A stretch of 64,000 nt of DNA, taken from Bacillota bacterium. GTDB lineage: Bacteria > Bacillota > Limnochordia > Darwinibacteriales > JAAYFS01. How positions within the stretch are numbered: position 1 is the stretch's first letter; every line of letters begins with the position of its first letter. Both the position numbers and the translations under genes were made by a program. Below are positions 25,880 through 34,435 of the stretch, one piece after another. The notes under the pieces were generated by a model. It made no database searches. It saw nothing but the letters and a program-made list of their open reading frames with translations, and was not told where the DNA came from. The stretch spans positions 1 through 64,000 of the forward strand of contig JAAYFS010000062.1 in assembly GCA_012728115.1 (NCBI GenBank), written 5' to 3'.

Positions 25880-27961
25880 TTATCTATGGTTCTTAAATAG
25901 ATCGCCGAACACATCACCGAGGTTTGTAGTTAGTTCTTCGTCTTTAATTTCTTCAACTTCTTTAGGTTGACGTTGTTTTGGTGCTTTGACAGGTTCAGGT
26001 TTTGGTTGAAGTTCCTTGATACTTAATCCAATGCGTTTAGCATCTGAATCTAAGCTAATCACCTTTACTTCAACTTCATCGTCAGATTGGACAACCTCTT
26101 CAACCTTTTCGATATGACGATGAGCCAATTGACTAATATGGATCAATCCCTCAACGCCATCTTCTATCTTCACGAAAGCACCAAAGTCAGTTGTCCTGGT
26201 CACTGTTCCAGTTACCACATCTCCAACACTATACTTTGATTCGATGTTATCCCATGGATCAGCAATCGTTTGCTTTAATCCTAAAGAGATTCGGTCATTC
26301 TCAGAATCTAAGCCTAGGATCATAACCTTAATCTCATCATCTTCTGAAACAATGGCTGAAGGATGGGAAACTCTACTATAAGCCATTTCAGAAACATGTA
26401 ATAGCCCTTCTACTCCATCACCGATATCGACAAAAGCACCAAAGTCGGTGATTCTGCGGACCACGCCAGGAACTATATCGCCCTCTTTAAGGCTTGCATA
26501 TACTTCTTTTTTCTTTTGCTCAAGTCTTTCTTCTAAAACAGCTCTATGTGAAAAGACAACATTATTCTTCTTGCGGTCTAGCTCGATGATTTTTAACTCT
26601 AAGTTTTGGCCAACATACTTCTCTAAATCTTCCTCAAAACTTAAGGAAACTTGGCTAGCAGGAATAAATCCTCTAACACCAACGTAGACCAACAATCCGC
26701 CTTTAACGGTCTTTACCACTTTCGCTTCCATAGTGGAACCGTTTTGGAAGATTTCTTCCAATTTGCCCCAAGCTAGTTCAGCATCGGCTCTTCTTTTTGA
26801 AAGAATAACGTTACCTTCAGAATCGTCGATCTTTAAAACTTTCACGCGAATTTCATCTCCTACGCTCAAAACATCTTCAGGAGTGATCTCGGGACTGAAA
26901 CTAACTTCGTTAAAGGGCAATCGTCCTTCACTCTTGTATTGAATATCTACTAAGACTTCCCCTTCACCGATTTGGACCACAGTGCCATTAATGATATCTC
27001 CTACTTGAAGATTAGGCACAACATCAAAATCTTGCATTTGACCTTCTGCATCTTGTGTTTGTTCAACTTCCACGTTCTCATCTTTCACTTCTTCTGCTGT
27101 CTTTTCTAGCTCTTTTTCTTCTGCCAATTTACTCATCTCGTTAAGTACCCCCTCAATTAACCAACTTGGAGTTGATGCCCCAGCACTTACTCCTGCTTTT
27201 TTAACTCCGCGAAACCATTCAGCTCTAAGTTCATCGGCGGTTTCGATTAAATATGTTTTGGCACCAACTTCTTGACAAACTTCCGCTAACCTCCTAGTGT
27301 TAGCACTGTTTCGACCTCCAATTATGACCATTACATCCACATTGGCTGCTACTTGCCGTGCAGAGAATTGTCGCTGTTCAGTTGCGGTGCATATAGTGTT
27401 AAAAGCCTTTAGTACATCAGCCTTTCCAGCTAAGGCACTTACACACTCTTGGAAATTGGAGATCGATTGAGTAGTTTGTGCTATTACACCGATGCGCTTG
27501 GTCAGTGGAAGCTTATCAATGGCTTGAGGTGAGTCTATGACCCATGCGATCTCGCCTGTAGCTCCATGAATAGCTTTCACTTCGGGATGTGCACTATCTC
27601 CCACAATAACAATCTGATACCCTTCTTCTTTCAGCTGACTTGCAAAACGCATCGCCCGCTTTACAAAGGGACATGTTGCATCAACTACCGTTACACCTTC
27701 TTTCGCCGATAGTTGATCCATCACCTTTGGCGGAATTCCGTGACAACGAACAATAACAACTCCTGCATCTATATCCTCAGGTCGTTCTTCAACAGTTACC
27801 CCTCTGCTTTCTAATTCCTTAACTACCTGAGGATTATGGATAAGTGGACCTAATGTCTTAATCGGAGCACCAGAATTGCTTTCGGCGGATTTTAATGCAG
27901 TTTCTACTGCTCTTTTAACGCCAAAACAAAATCCTGCTGCCTCCGCTAATATTATTTCCAC
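25880..27961 (-). CDS. ispH: Fusion of HMB-PP reductase (IspH) and S1-domain ribosomal protein
   Basis: The first 280 residues are IspH, the [4Fe-4S] enzyme that makes isopentenyl and dimethylallyl diphosphate in the last step of the MEP pathway. All three cluster cysteines are seen (GFCFGVKRAV, VDATCPFVKRA, NTICTATEQRQ). After an acidic linker come four S1 RNA-binding domains, the last two nearly identical in the core (RITDFGAFVDIGDGVEGLLHVS and RTTDFGAFVKIEDGVEGLIHIS), as in ribosomal protein S1. Such fusions are known in clostridia, so this is not an assembly artefact. The ORF track starts at 28006, but GGAGGG at 6 bases before a GTG gives the start at 27961 and a 693-residue protein. Confidence 0.95.
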   Translation of the reverse strand: MEIILAEAAGFCFGVKRAVETALKSAESNSGAPIKTLGPLIHNPQVVKELESRGVTVEERPEDIDAGVVIVRCHGIPPKVMDQLSAKEGVTVVDATCPFVKRAMRFASQLKEEGYQIVIVGDSAHPEVKAIHGATGEIAWVIDSPQAIDKLPLTKRIGVIAQTTQSISNFQECVSALAGKADVLKAFNTICTATEQRQFSARQVAANVDVMVIIGGRNSANTRRLAEVCQEVGAKTYLIETADELRAEWFRGVKKAGVSAGASTPSWLIEGVLNEMSKLAEEKELEKTAEEVKDENVEVEQTQDAEGQMQDFDVVPNLQVGDIINGTVVQIGEGEVLVDIQYKSEGRLPFNEVSFSPEITPEDVLSVGDEIRVKVLKIDDSEGNVILSKRRADAELAWGKLEEIFQNGSTMEAKVVKTVKGGLLVYVGVRGFIPASQVSLSFEEDLEKYVGQNLELKIIELDRKKNNVVFSHRAVLEERLEQKKKEVYASLKEGDIVPGVVRRITDFGAFVDIGDGVEGLLHVSEMAYSRVSHPSAIVSEDDEIKVMILGLDSENDRISLGLKQTIADPWDNIESKYSVGDVVTGTVTRTTDFGAFVKIEDGVEGLIHISQLAHRHIEKVEEVVQSDDEVEVKVISLDSDAKRIGLSIKELQPKPEPVKAPKQRQPKEVEEIKDEELTTNLGDVFGDLFKNHR

Positions 27962-28016
27962 CTTACCCCCTCCCATTATGTTTTCAAAAAATGTAATGCA
28001 CCTCAATGTTACTTCT

Positions 28017-28610
28017 TCAAATTATGGAATATTCCTTCCTCAATAACTCATCGAATTGGGCTTTCATTTTGGTGGTAAGATTTTTCACATCTTCTTTGGA
28101 CACTTTATTTTGTTTTTCAACCCTTATTGGTTCGCCAATTATTACAGTCATTGGCTTGCGGAACCTGCGATCTGCAACGCCTCGTACTACTATTGGAATA
28201 ATCGGAGCACCCGTTTTAATAGCTATTAAAGCGGCCCCCCCTTGAATTGGAAGCATTTCATCCACATTGGCCCGGGTCCCTTCTGGGAAAATACCTAAGA
28301 GTTTGTTTTGAGTTAACACATCAATACTATGTCTAATTGCACTTCGATCAGCCATTCCTCGCTTAACGGGAAAAGCATTTAGTTTACAAAAGAATTGACG
28401 AAGGATCGGATACTTAAATAGTTCAGCTTTGGCCATAAAATGAACTGGTCTTTGAACGCAACAACAAACAAGAATCGGATCTAAGTAACTGACATGATTA
28501 GCAGCTAAGATCGCCGCCCCTTTGTTAGGAATATTTTCTTCACCAAAAACCCTTACACCATATATAAGGTCGAAAAACTTTAAAACTAATTTTCGTAAGA
28601 AATTATACAT
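28017..28610 (-). CDS. plsC: 1-acyl-sn-glycerol-3-phosphate acyltransferase
   Basis: PlsC adds the second acyl chain to lysophosphatidic acid. Motif I is NHVSYLDPILV (the catalytic HX4D) and motif III is FPEGTRANVD; VPVKRG-like FPVKRGMADR follows motif I. A hydrophobic N-terminus anchors it in the membrane. The ORF track begins 13 codons earlier inside cmk; AGGGGGA before the ATG at 28610 fixes the start, overlapping the cmk stop by 8 bases. With plsY, gpsA, pgsA and cls it completes much of phosphatidate and PG/cardiolipin synthesis in this window. Confidence 0.95.
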   Translation of the reverse strand: MYNFLRKLVLKFFDLIYGVRVFGEENIPNKGAAILAANHVSYLDPILVCCCVQRPVHFMAKAELFKYPILRQFFCKLNAFPVKRGMADRSAIRHSIDVLTQNKLLGIFPEGTRANVDEMLPIQGGAALIAIKTGAPIIPIVVRGVADRRFRKPMTVIIGEPIRVEKQNKVSKEDVKNLTTKMKAQFDELLRKEYSII

Positions 28611-29259
28611 TTGTCTTCCCCCTGGCACATAACAACAGCACCTGTTCAACTACTTCCTCAATAGTCAAATCGGTAGTATCGATTTCGAAAGCATCCTCGG
28701 CTTTCCGCAAAGGAGATATTTCTCGATTAGAATCCTTCGTATCACGTTCTCTAATTTGTTCCTCAATTTCTTCAAGTTTAAACGAGAAACCTCTCCGTGC
28801 TAGTTCCAAAGCACGTCTTCGAGCACGCTCTTTAACCGAAGCCTTTAAAAATATTTTAAGATCTGCATCTGGCATCACACAGGTACCAATATCTCGCCCA
28901 TCCATCACCACATTATCTTGTTGAGCGATTTGCTTTTGTAAATCAACTAAAGCCTGCCTAACCGCAAAGTGGCTTGCTACCAATGAAACATTTGCCGTGA
29001 CCTCAGGTTCACGAATCTTTCTGGTGATATTCTGACCCGCTAGAAATATCTCATCGGACCTAATCTCGAAATCAAACTTCTTGATCAACTCTGCAATCTG
29101 TTTTTCGTTATTTGGATCCACATTGTTAGCAAGCACCATGTAAGTTAAAGCACGATACATCGCACCAGTATCAATATATAATAATCCGAGCCTCTCAGCG
29201 ATCATTCGAGCGATGGTACTCTTTCCTGCGCCAGCAGGTCCATCAATCGCTATTCGCAC
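28603..29259 (-). CDS. cmk: Cytidylate kinase
   Basis: Cmk phosphorylates CMP and dCMP. The P-loop IDGPAGAGKSTIARMIAERLG opens the protein; the NMP-binding block is IDTGAMYRALTYMVL, with MDGRDIGTCVMPDADLKIFL and the arginine-rich lid (ERARRRALELARRG) following. The length of 218 is normal. The GTG start is fixed by AAGGAGGT 8 bases upstream, inside the end of hisC (17-base overlap). Order hisC-cmk-plsC-ispH/rpsA is typical of clostridia. Confidence 0.97.
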   Translation of the reverse strand: MRIAIDGPAGAGKSTIARMIAERLGLLYIDTGAMYRALTYMVLANNVDPNNEKQIAELIKKFDFEIRSDEIFLAGQNITRKIREPEVTANVSLVASHFAVRQALVDLQKQIAQQDNVVMDGRDIGTCVMPDADLKIFLKASVKERARRRALELARRGFSFKLEEIEEQIRERDTKDSNREISPLRKAEDAFEIDTTDLTIEEVVEQVLLLCARGKTNV

Positions 29260-30349
29260 CTGTGAGGACCTCCTTTAGCGCCTTGATAAACCGTTGATTC
29301 TGCTCCTTGGTTCCAATTGTAACTCTAATAAAGTTTCTTAAACCAAAAGTCCGTGCGGAGCGAATAATAACTCCTTTTTGTAATAGAGCGTTAAAAACTG
29401 GATCGGCATCGAAAGAACCCAAATCTACAAGAATAAAGTTTGCTTGTGTTTTTACATAATTTAAACCTAATTGTTCAAACTCACTATATAAATAGTTTTT
29501 GCCTGCCTCATTCACTTTCAAGCTTCTTTTCAAATGCTCATTATCCTCGAGACTCCTTAGAGCAGCTATCTGAGCGAGTCCATTTACATTAAACGGTTCT
29601 CTAACTCGATTTATCAGATCGATAATTCCCCTATTACCTATTCCATATCCAACCCGTAGTGCGGCTAAACCATAAATTTTAGAAAATGTTCTAGTTACGA
29701 TCAAGTTTTCATAGGTAGGCAGTAGCTCGAGAGTCTTTGGATAATCATCGGCAGTAACATACTCGAAATATGCTTCATCCACCACCACTAAAATATGTCT
29801 TGGGACTTTCTTCAGGAATTCATCAAGTTCCTGATGAGTTATGATCGTTCCAGTCGGATTGTTCGGATTGCAAATAAAGATAATCTTAGTTCGAGCGCTG
29901 ATTTGAGCGAACATAGCTTCTAGATCATGAGTGAAATCCTTTAAGGGCACTCTTAATTCCTTCGCTCCCATTAAACGAGTAACAAAACTATACTCACTAA
30001 AGGTAGGCCAAGCCATAATGACTTCATCGTCGGGTTGTAGAAAAGCTTCCCCAATCAGTTTTAGAATTTCATCGGAACCGTTCCCAATGATCACCTGTTC
30101 TGGAGCAACCCGAACGTTTGTCGCTATCTTGTCTTTTAAATCTACAGAACCACCATCGGGATAAATATGTAGTTTATCGAGATTGTCTTTAACTGCTTGA
30201 ACCGCTAATGACGATGGACCGAGCGGGTTTTCGTTTGATGCCATTTTGATCACATCAGTTAGATTGAGTTCTTTTTTTACTTCGCTAATTGGTTTGCCAG
30301 GAACATATGGTTCGATATTCAAAATTTCGTGGCGAAAAACTATTCTCAT
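29243..30349 (-). CDS. hisC: Histidinol-phosphate aminotransferase family (HisC)
   Basis: A PLP fold-type I aminotransferase of 368 residues. The PLP lysine is in TRTFSKIYGLAALRVGYG, and SNENPLGPS near the N-terminus and NPNNPTG in the middle are hallmarks of HisC. It transaminates imidazole acetol phosphate in histidine synthesis. Members of this group also use aromatic keto acids. With no other his gene here and chorismate mutase (aroH) directly upstream in the operon, a role in tyrosine/phenylalanine synthesis is plausible. The ATG has an AGGAAGAG site. Confidence 0.92.
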   Translation of the reverse strand: MRIVFRHEILNIEPYVPGKPISEVKKELNLTDVIKMASNENPLGPSSLAVQAVKDNLDKLHIYPDGGSVDLKDKIATNVRVAPEQVIIGNGSDEILKLIGEAFLQPDDEVIMAWPTFSEYSFVTRLMGAKELRVPLKDFTHDLEAMFAQISARTKIIFICNPNNPTGTIITHQELDEFLKKVPRHILVVVDEAYFEYVTADDYPKTLELLPTYENLIVTRTFSKIYGLAALRVGYGIGNRGIIDLINRVREPFNVNGLAQIAALRSLEDNEHLKRSLKVNEAGKNYLYSEFEQLGLNYVKTQANFILVDLGSFDADPVFNALLQKGVIIRSARTFGLRNFIRVTIGTKEQNQRFIKALKEVLTGANSD

Positions 30350-30434
30350 CCTACTCTTCCTTTTCCTATACTAATTAAAAATGCTGACCTATTAACACTG
30401 CTATTAACAAAACTTATTAGTTCACTTATCGGTA

Positions 30435-30818
30435 TTAATCCACTAAATCTGGTCTAAGTTTGTGTGCCTCGTTTAAATAAACATGTTTTACTGTATCCTT
30501 TGTCAACTTTGTGCTCTGACAATGCACTAATAATCTGATACATAAAGGTAGACTACCCAATACTTTACTTTCTTGGACACACATTAATGGAGTATTTTTG
30601 ATTAACCCAGCTTCGCGTACTGCCGCGGCTGGGTAATAAGCATTTAAATCATCAGTCATTGTAAAAATGATGCTGATTAAATCCCGTTCTGAAAGTTGAT
30701 TCCTTACCATTACCTCAGTAAGGAGTTCGACCGTTTTTGAGGAAATCTCTTCCAACGTATTATCATTAACCGTAGTGGCACCACGGATCGCAACTATCAG
30801 TTTAATCTCTCCTCTCAC
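30435..30818 (-). CDS. aroH: Monofunctional chorismate mutase, AroH type
   Basis: AroH converts chorismate to prephenate. VAIRGATTVNDNT, TDDLNAYYPAAAVREAG, LMCVQESKVLGSLPLCIRLLVH and the terminal HVYLNEAHKLRPDL match the Bacillus-type trimeric enzyme, including active-site Arg and Tyr positions. The ORF track runs to 30899, deep inside the upstream flavoprotein gene. The GTG at 30818 gives 127 residues, the family length. The AGAGGAGAG site, however, points to an ATT (30806) or CTG (30800) start, giving MIVAIRGATT. The gene overlaps the flavoprotein stop and is followed 85 bases on by hisC. Confidence 0.88.
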   Translation of the reverse strand: MRGEIKLIVAIRGATTVNDNTLEEISSKTVELLTEVMVRNQLSERDLISIIFTMTDDLNAYYPAAAVREAGLIKNTPLMCVQESKVLGSLPLCIRLLVHCQSTKLTKDTVKHVYLNEAHKLRPDLVD

Positions 30819-32061
30819 CGTGATTTGTTGCAGAAATACCAGCCAGATATCCTGTTGAGAACGCTGCTTGCAGATTGAATCCGCCAGTAAAACCATCAAT
30901 ATCGATCACTTCACCCGCAAAATACAGGTTTTCGATCAATTTTGACCTCATCGTTCGAGGATCAATCTCGGTCAGGTTAACACCGCCAGCAGTAACGATC
31001 GCTGCGGGTATTCCTAGTGTATCAACAATGGTTAAGCGTAATGCTTTGAGGGTATTAACCAATTGCCTTCTTTCTGCCTTAGTTACTTGATTAACATATT
31101 TTTCTGGTTCGATACCTGATTCAATGATTACTATAGGAATTAGGCTTTTTGGTAATAGATCGTCTAAGGAATTTTTCAATTGTTTTCTGATATATTTATT
31201 AAAGTCCCTTTGAACTCGCCTTTCTAATATCTCAAAGCTGAGCGCTGGTTTTAAATCGATTGTTAACTCTACCTTCGATTCTTTGTTTTCTAGCCATTTG
31301 GCAACTTTTCTACTCAATGTCAAAACAATCGGACCAGATACCCCAAAATGAGTAAAGAGCATCTCACCAAAAGCTCGATCACTTTCTTTACCATTATCAA
31401 TTGTTATTTCAACATTTCTTAGGCTTACACCTGCCACCGATTTTACCCAACTTTCTTTAACTCGCAAAGGTACGAGTGAAGGAAAGGGTTTTTGGATGGT
31501 ATGCCCTACTTGCTTTGCTAATAGAAAACCATCTCCCGTCGAACCAGTTCCAGGATAACTCGCCCCACCTGTAGCTAAAATAACTGCATCGGCATCAAAA
31601 AACTCATTATCGGTGGTTTCTACACCAGCTATCCTGCCATCATCGGAAAGGATCAATTTTCTTACAGCTTTTTGGCTAAAGATCTTAGCTCCATTATTAC
31701 GAGCATGCCTCACCAAGGCATTTGCCACTTGATCAGCATCATCTGATACGGGAAACACTCGCTGACCACGTTCTATCTTGGTTTCAACCCCTAACTCGTT
31801 GAAAAAATTAATAGTGTCCCAGTTTGAAAACCTTGTTAACGCACTATATAGGAATCGCCCATTTTCTGGGTAATTTTTAATAAACTCTGGTAAATCGACT
31901 GTGTTAGTAATATTGCATCTTCCTTTACCAAAAATCCTTATCTTCGCTCCTAAACGTTTAGTTTTTTCCAAAAGAACTACATTCGCTCCGTAAGCTGCTG
32001 CAACTCCCGCTGCCATTAAGCCTGATGCTCCTCCACCTACAACTACAATTGTTCCTGTCAC
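30802..32061 (-). CDS. HI0933/YtfP-family flavoprotein (NAD(P)/FAD-dependent oxidoreductase)
   Basis: FAD-binding GGGASGLMAAGVAAAYG at the N-terminus, the family signature GAKIRIFGKGRCNITN (residues about 37-52), ATGGASYPGTGSTGDG and the C-terminal FAGEVIDIDGFTGGFNLQAAFSTG place it in the HI0933/BaiN group. The domains are a Rossmann FAD domain interrupted by a helical/beta insert. The true substrate of most members is unknown; proposed roles include reduction of bile-acid-like compounds, which cannot be inferred here. It overlaps rluB by 4 bases (ATGA) and aroH at its 3' end. Confidence 0.9.
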   Translation of the reverse strand: MTGTIVVVGGGASGLMAAGVAAAYGANVVLLEKTKRLGAKIRIFGKGRCNITNTVDLPEFIKNYPENGRFLYSALTRFSNWDTINFFNELGVETKIERGQRVFPVSDDADQVANALVRHARNNGAKIFSQKAVRKLILSDDGRIAGVETTDNEFFDADAVILATGGASYPGTGSTGDGFLLAKQVGHTIQKPFPSLVPLRVKESWVKSVAGVSLRNVEITIDNGKESDRAFGEMLFTHFGVSGPIVLTLSRKVAKWLENKESKVELTIDLKPALSFEILERRVQRDFNKYIRKQLKNSLDDLLPKSLIPIVIIESGIEPEKYVNQVTKAERRQLVNTLKALRLTIVDTLGIPAAIVTAGGVNLTEIDPRTMRSKLIENLYFAGEVIDIDGFTGGFNLQAAFSTGYLAGISATNHGERRD

Positions 32062-32783
32062 GGTTGCTTCACCGCCCGCTTTAGCTGATTAACTTCATTT
32101 GAACTCAAGTTTCGATAGGTACCCCGATGTAAATTCCCTAACGAAAGCGGACCAAAGGAAATCCTTTGTAGCCTGGTAACCTTATAACCAACAGCTTGAA
32201 ACATCTTTCTCACTTGTCTATTTTTCCCTTCGCTTATTGTTATCTTCACCAATGATTTGTTGTGGCCTTTTTTGAACAACTGTACATCCGCGGGAAGTGT
32301 CCTTACTCCCTGATCGATTATCACTCCATTTTCAAGCCTATTAAGATCATCATCCGTAATTAAGCCAGTTATTTCAACAAGGTAAGTCTTTTTAACCCCA
32401 TATCGTGGATGCATCAGTTTATTTGCTAATTTCCCATCATTCGTTAGCAAAAGCAATCCTTCAGAATCATAGTCAAGTCGTCCTACGGGATAGATTCTTT
32501 CCGAAACATTGTGGACCAAATCGAGTACGGTCTTTCTTCCTAATTCGTCTTTCACACTGGTTATGTAGCCACGTGGTTTGTTTAGCATAATGTATACAAG
32601 TCGTTGATTTACTTGGATCAGCTTTCCGTTAACCCTAATTTGGTCCTTACTAGGATCAGCCTTTGTTCCTAGTTCGGTAACGACTCGTCCATTCACACTA
32701 ACATGTCCATTCTGGATCAATTGTTCACACTCACGTCGAGAAGCAACTCCAGCGTGAGCAAGAATCTTCTGTAGGCGCTCCAT
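32058..32783 (-). CDS. rluB: 23S rRNA pseudouridine synthase B type (S4 domain plus RsuA family)
   Basis: The N-terminal S4 RNA-binding domain (RLQKILAHAGVASRRECEQLIQNGHVSVNG) is followed by the RsuA-type synthase domain with the catalytic motif YPVGRLDYDSEGLLLLTND and the terminal ISEGKNRQVRKMFQAVG. This is the architecture and length (241) of Firmicutes RluB, which modifies a uridine in the 23S rRNA peptidyl-transferase region. It lies near scpA and scpB as in most Firmicutes and overlaps the flavoprotein gene. Confidence 0.93.
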   Translation of the reverse strand: MERLQKILAHAGVASRRECEQLIQNGHVSVNGRVVTELGTKADPSKDQIRVNGKLIQVNQRLVYIMLNKPRGYITSVKDELGRKTVLDLVHNVSERIYPVGRLDYDSEGLLLLTNDGKLANKLMHPRYGVKKTYLVEITGLITDDDLNRLENGVIIDQGVRTLPADVQLFKKGHNKSLVKITISEGKNRQVRKMFQAVGYKVTRLQRISFGPLSLGNLHRGTYRNLSSNEVNQLKRAVKQP

Positions 32784-32839
32784 TTTTTGTCACTCTCCCA
32801 ATACTACAATCATATCTAATCTAATCTTGCTTCGCAACC

Positions 32840-32868
32840 AAAATAGCCCCTTGTGTTAACAAGGGGCT
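32840..32868 (-). terminator. Terminator of the lysA-to-ytfJ operon
   Basis: AGCCCCTTGT and ACAAGGGGCT pair perfectly around GTTA. Leftward it is followed by ATTTTGG. It lies 14 bases past the ytfJ stop. Confidence 0.75.
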
Positions 32869-32881
32869 TAAAGATTAATTC

Positions 32882-33280
32882 TTAGATCCTTGGCCTGCCA
32901 TTATTAAAAATACCTTGTACTCTATCGATTACTCCAGGAACCATGTCTAATAACCGATCATAGATTGCTGTATTATCAACTGGAAGTAGTCGCACTTGTC
33001 CTTGTCCCACCACCAAAAAAGCGACAGGATTTAAGGAAATGCCACCCCCACTCCCCCCACCAAACGGGAAACTACCATCTGCTTGTTTACCTTCTTTTTG
33101 TGATTCGAACTCCGTTCCGCCCGCAGCAAAACCAAAGGACACTCTACTAACAGGCACAATCACATTCCCATCGGGTGTTTCAACTGGATCACCTAGGATG
33201 GTATTCACATCCACCATGCTTTTTAGACTCTCCATCGCTGTTTCCATCAAACCCTCTATCGGATGCTGTTCGCTATTCAA
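32882..33280 (-). CDS. ytfJ: GerW/YtfJ family sporulation protein
   Basis: The 132-residue protein has the family blocks IEGLMETAMESLKSMVDVNTILGDPV, IVPVSRVSFGFAAGGTEF and GGSGGGISLNPVAFLVV. YtfJ (GerW) is a forespore protein needed for normal germination with L-alanine in Bacillus; details in clostridia are unknown. Start TTG, set by AAGGGGGAT. It follows DUF2953 (YtfI) by 14 bases, the same gene pair as in Bacillus. Confidence 0.92.
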   Translation of the reverse strand: MNSEQHPIEGLMETAMESLKSMVDVNTILGDPVETPDGNVIVPVSRVSFGFAAGGTEFESQKEGKQADGSFPFGGGSGGGISLNPVAFLVVGQGQVRLLPVDNTAIYDRLLDMVPGVIDRVQGIFNNGRPRI

Positions 33281-33294
33281 ACCTTGATCCCCCT

Positions 33295-33861
33295 TTAAGT
33301 AACAAAACTACGAATCCTCTCGTAAATAATCTGACCGAGACGGATTTGAAATATACAGTTAAACTCTAAATCGTAGTAGAGTGGTGCTGGTTCAAACGAA
33401 GGCAAAATATCGATTATTGGTTGGTTCAAAAATCTTATTTTTTTACTATGGATTATCCCAATCAAAGGGGAGATTACCGCCCAGATAAGGCCAGTTAAAA
33501 TACCATTTACCGATGGATCACCAGCATTAAAACGCAATTTTAACTTTAAAGAATAAATTTCCCTTAAAAAAACGCTCATTAAACGAAGACCGAAAATGAA
33601 AATATTCGAATCCTTCAATCGGAAAGTACTCCCGCCCGAGTTTTCCCCTTTGCCACCAGATCCTTTTTTGTCACCTTTCTCAGAGCCAAATGGCAATCTT
33701 TTGGCAATCATCTTAAATAAACGTAAACCGAGCGGAATTTTCAATGGACCGAGCCAAATAATAACTCGTATCTGCGAAAAGTCATTATGGATTTGAAATT
33801 CAAACCTTAAGGGAATAATAAGAATCAGGACGAGAGTAAAAAACAAAAGACCGAGCACCAT
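33295..33861 (-). CDS. DUF2953 family protein (YtfI-like)
   Basis: An N-terminal membrane anchor (MVLGLLFFTLVLILIIPL) precedes a soluble domain with FEFQIHNDFSQIRVIIWLGPLKIP and a Gly/Lys/Ser-rich disordered loop. A second helix-hydrophobic block follows (NGILTGLIWAVISPLIGII). This fits DUF2953, always found beside ytfJ in spore formers; function unknown. The GTG start in the ORF track lies inside the GAGGTGA ribosome site, so the ATG three codons later (33861) was chosen. Confidence 0.8.
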   Translation of the reverse strand: MVLGLLFFTLVLILIIPLRFEFQIHNDFSQIRVIIWLGPLKIPLGLRLFKMIAKRLPFGSEKGDKKGSGGKGENSGGSTFRLKDSNIFIFGLRLMSVFLREIYSLKLKLRFNAGDPSVNGILTGLIWAVISPLIGIIHSKKIRFLNQPIIDILPSFEPAPLYYDLEFNCIFQIRLGQIIYERIRSFVT

Positions 33862-33901
33862 GGTAATCACCTCTAGCCTCGATCTTAATTTTCCTTAAAT
33901 G

Positions 33902-34435
33902 TTAGCTTTTATTCTTCTCATCCTCAAACAGTTTCTTATCAGGCAGACTATTTAAACTATCTAATCCAAATTGCTCTAAAAAAACATCGGTAGTACCATA
34001 AAGCAAGGGTCTACCTGGACCATCTTTTCGACCGACATCCGTTACTAATTCTCGATCGATTAAAGTGTTTAAGGCACTGTCAGAACGAACGCCGCGAATC
34101 TTTTCAATTTCACTTTTGGTGATCGGTTGCTCGTATGCGATGATAGCTAGGGTTTCCATGCTAGCAGTCGACAAAGGCGCTTGAATCACTGGTCTCCCTA
34201 ACCGATCAATCCACGGAGAAATTTCGGGACGCGTAACCAATTGGTAACCGCCCGCCACAAAGCGAATCATAAGACCCGATCTTTCATTGTATTTTTCTTT
34301 CATCAATTTTTCTATGATTACTTGCACTGCTTCCTTTTCCAACTCAACTATCTCGCCAATCTCCGCTGACGAAATGGGCTTTGAAGACGCAAAAATTAAA
34401 CCTTCAATGATTCTTTCAGCTTCATTCAAAGTCAT
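33902..34435 (-). CDS. scpB: Segregation and condensation protein B
   Basis: ScpB is the winged-helix kleisin partner that, with ScpA and SMC, forms the bacterial condensin at chromosome origins. NEAERIIEGLIFASSKPISSAEI and the central block METLAIIAYEQPITKSEIEKIRGVRSDSALNTLIDRELV are diagnostic of the two winged-helix domains. The length of 177 is usual. Its ATG overlaps the scpA stop (ATGA), indicating translational coupling. Confidence 0.96.
   Translation of the reverse strand: MTLNEAERIIEGLIFASSKPISSAEIGEIVELEKEAVQVIIEKLMKEKYNERSGLMIRFVAGGYQLVTRPEISPWIDRLGRPVIQAPLSTASMETLAIIAYEQPITKSEIEKIRGVRSDSALNTLIDRELVTDVGRKDGPGRPLLYGTTDVFLEQFGLDSLNSLPDKKLFEDEKNKS

Noticed and set aside
25880-28006. 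IspH-S1 ORF as a misassembly or two genes with a lost stop
   Set aside because: This fusion is well known in clostridia, and the linker and both parts are normal.
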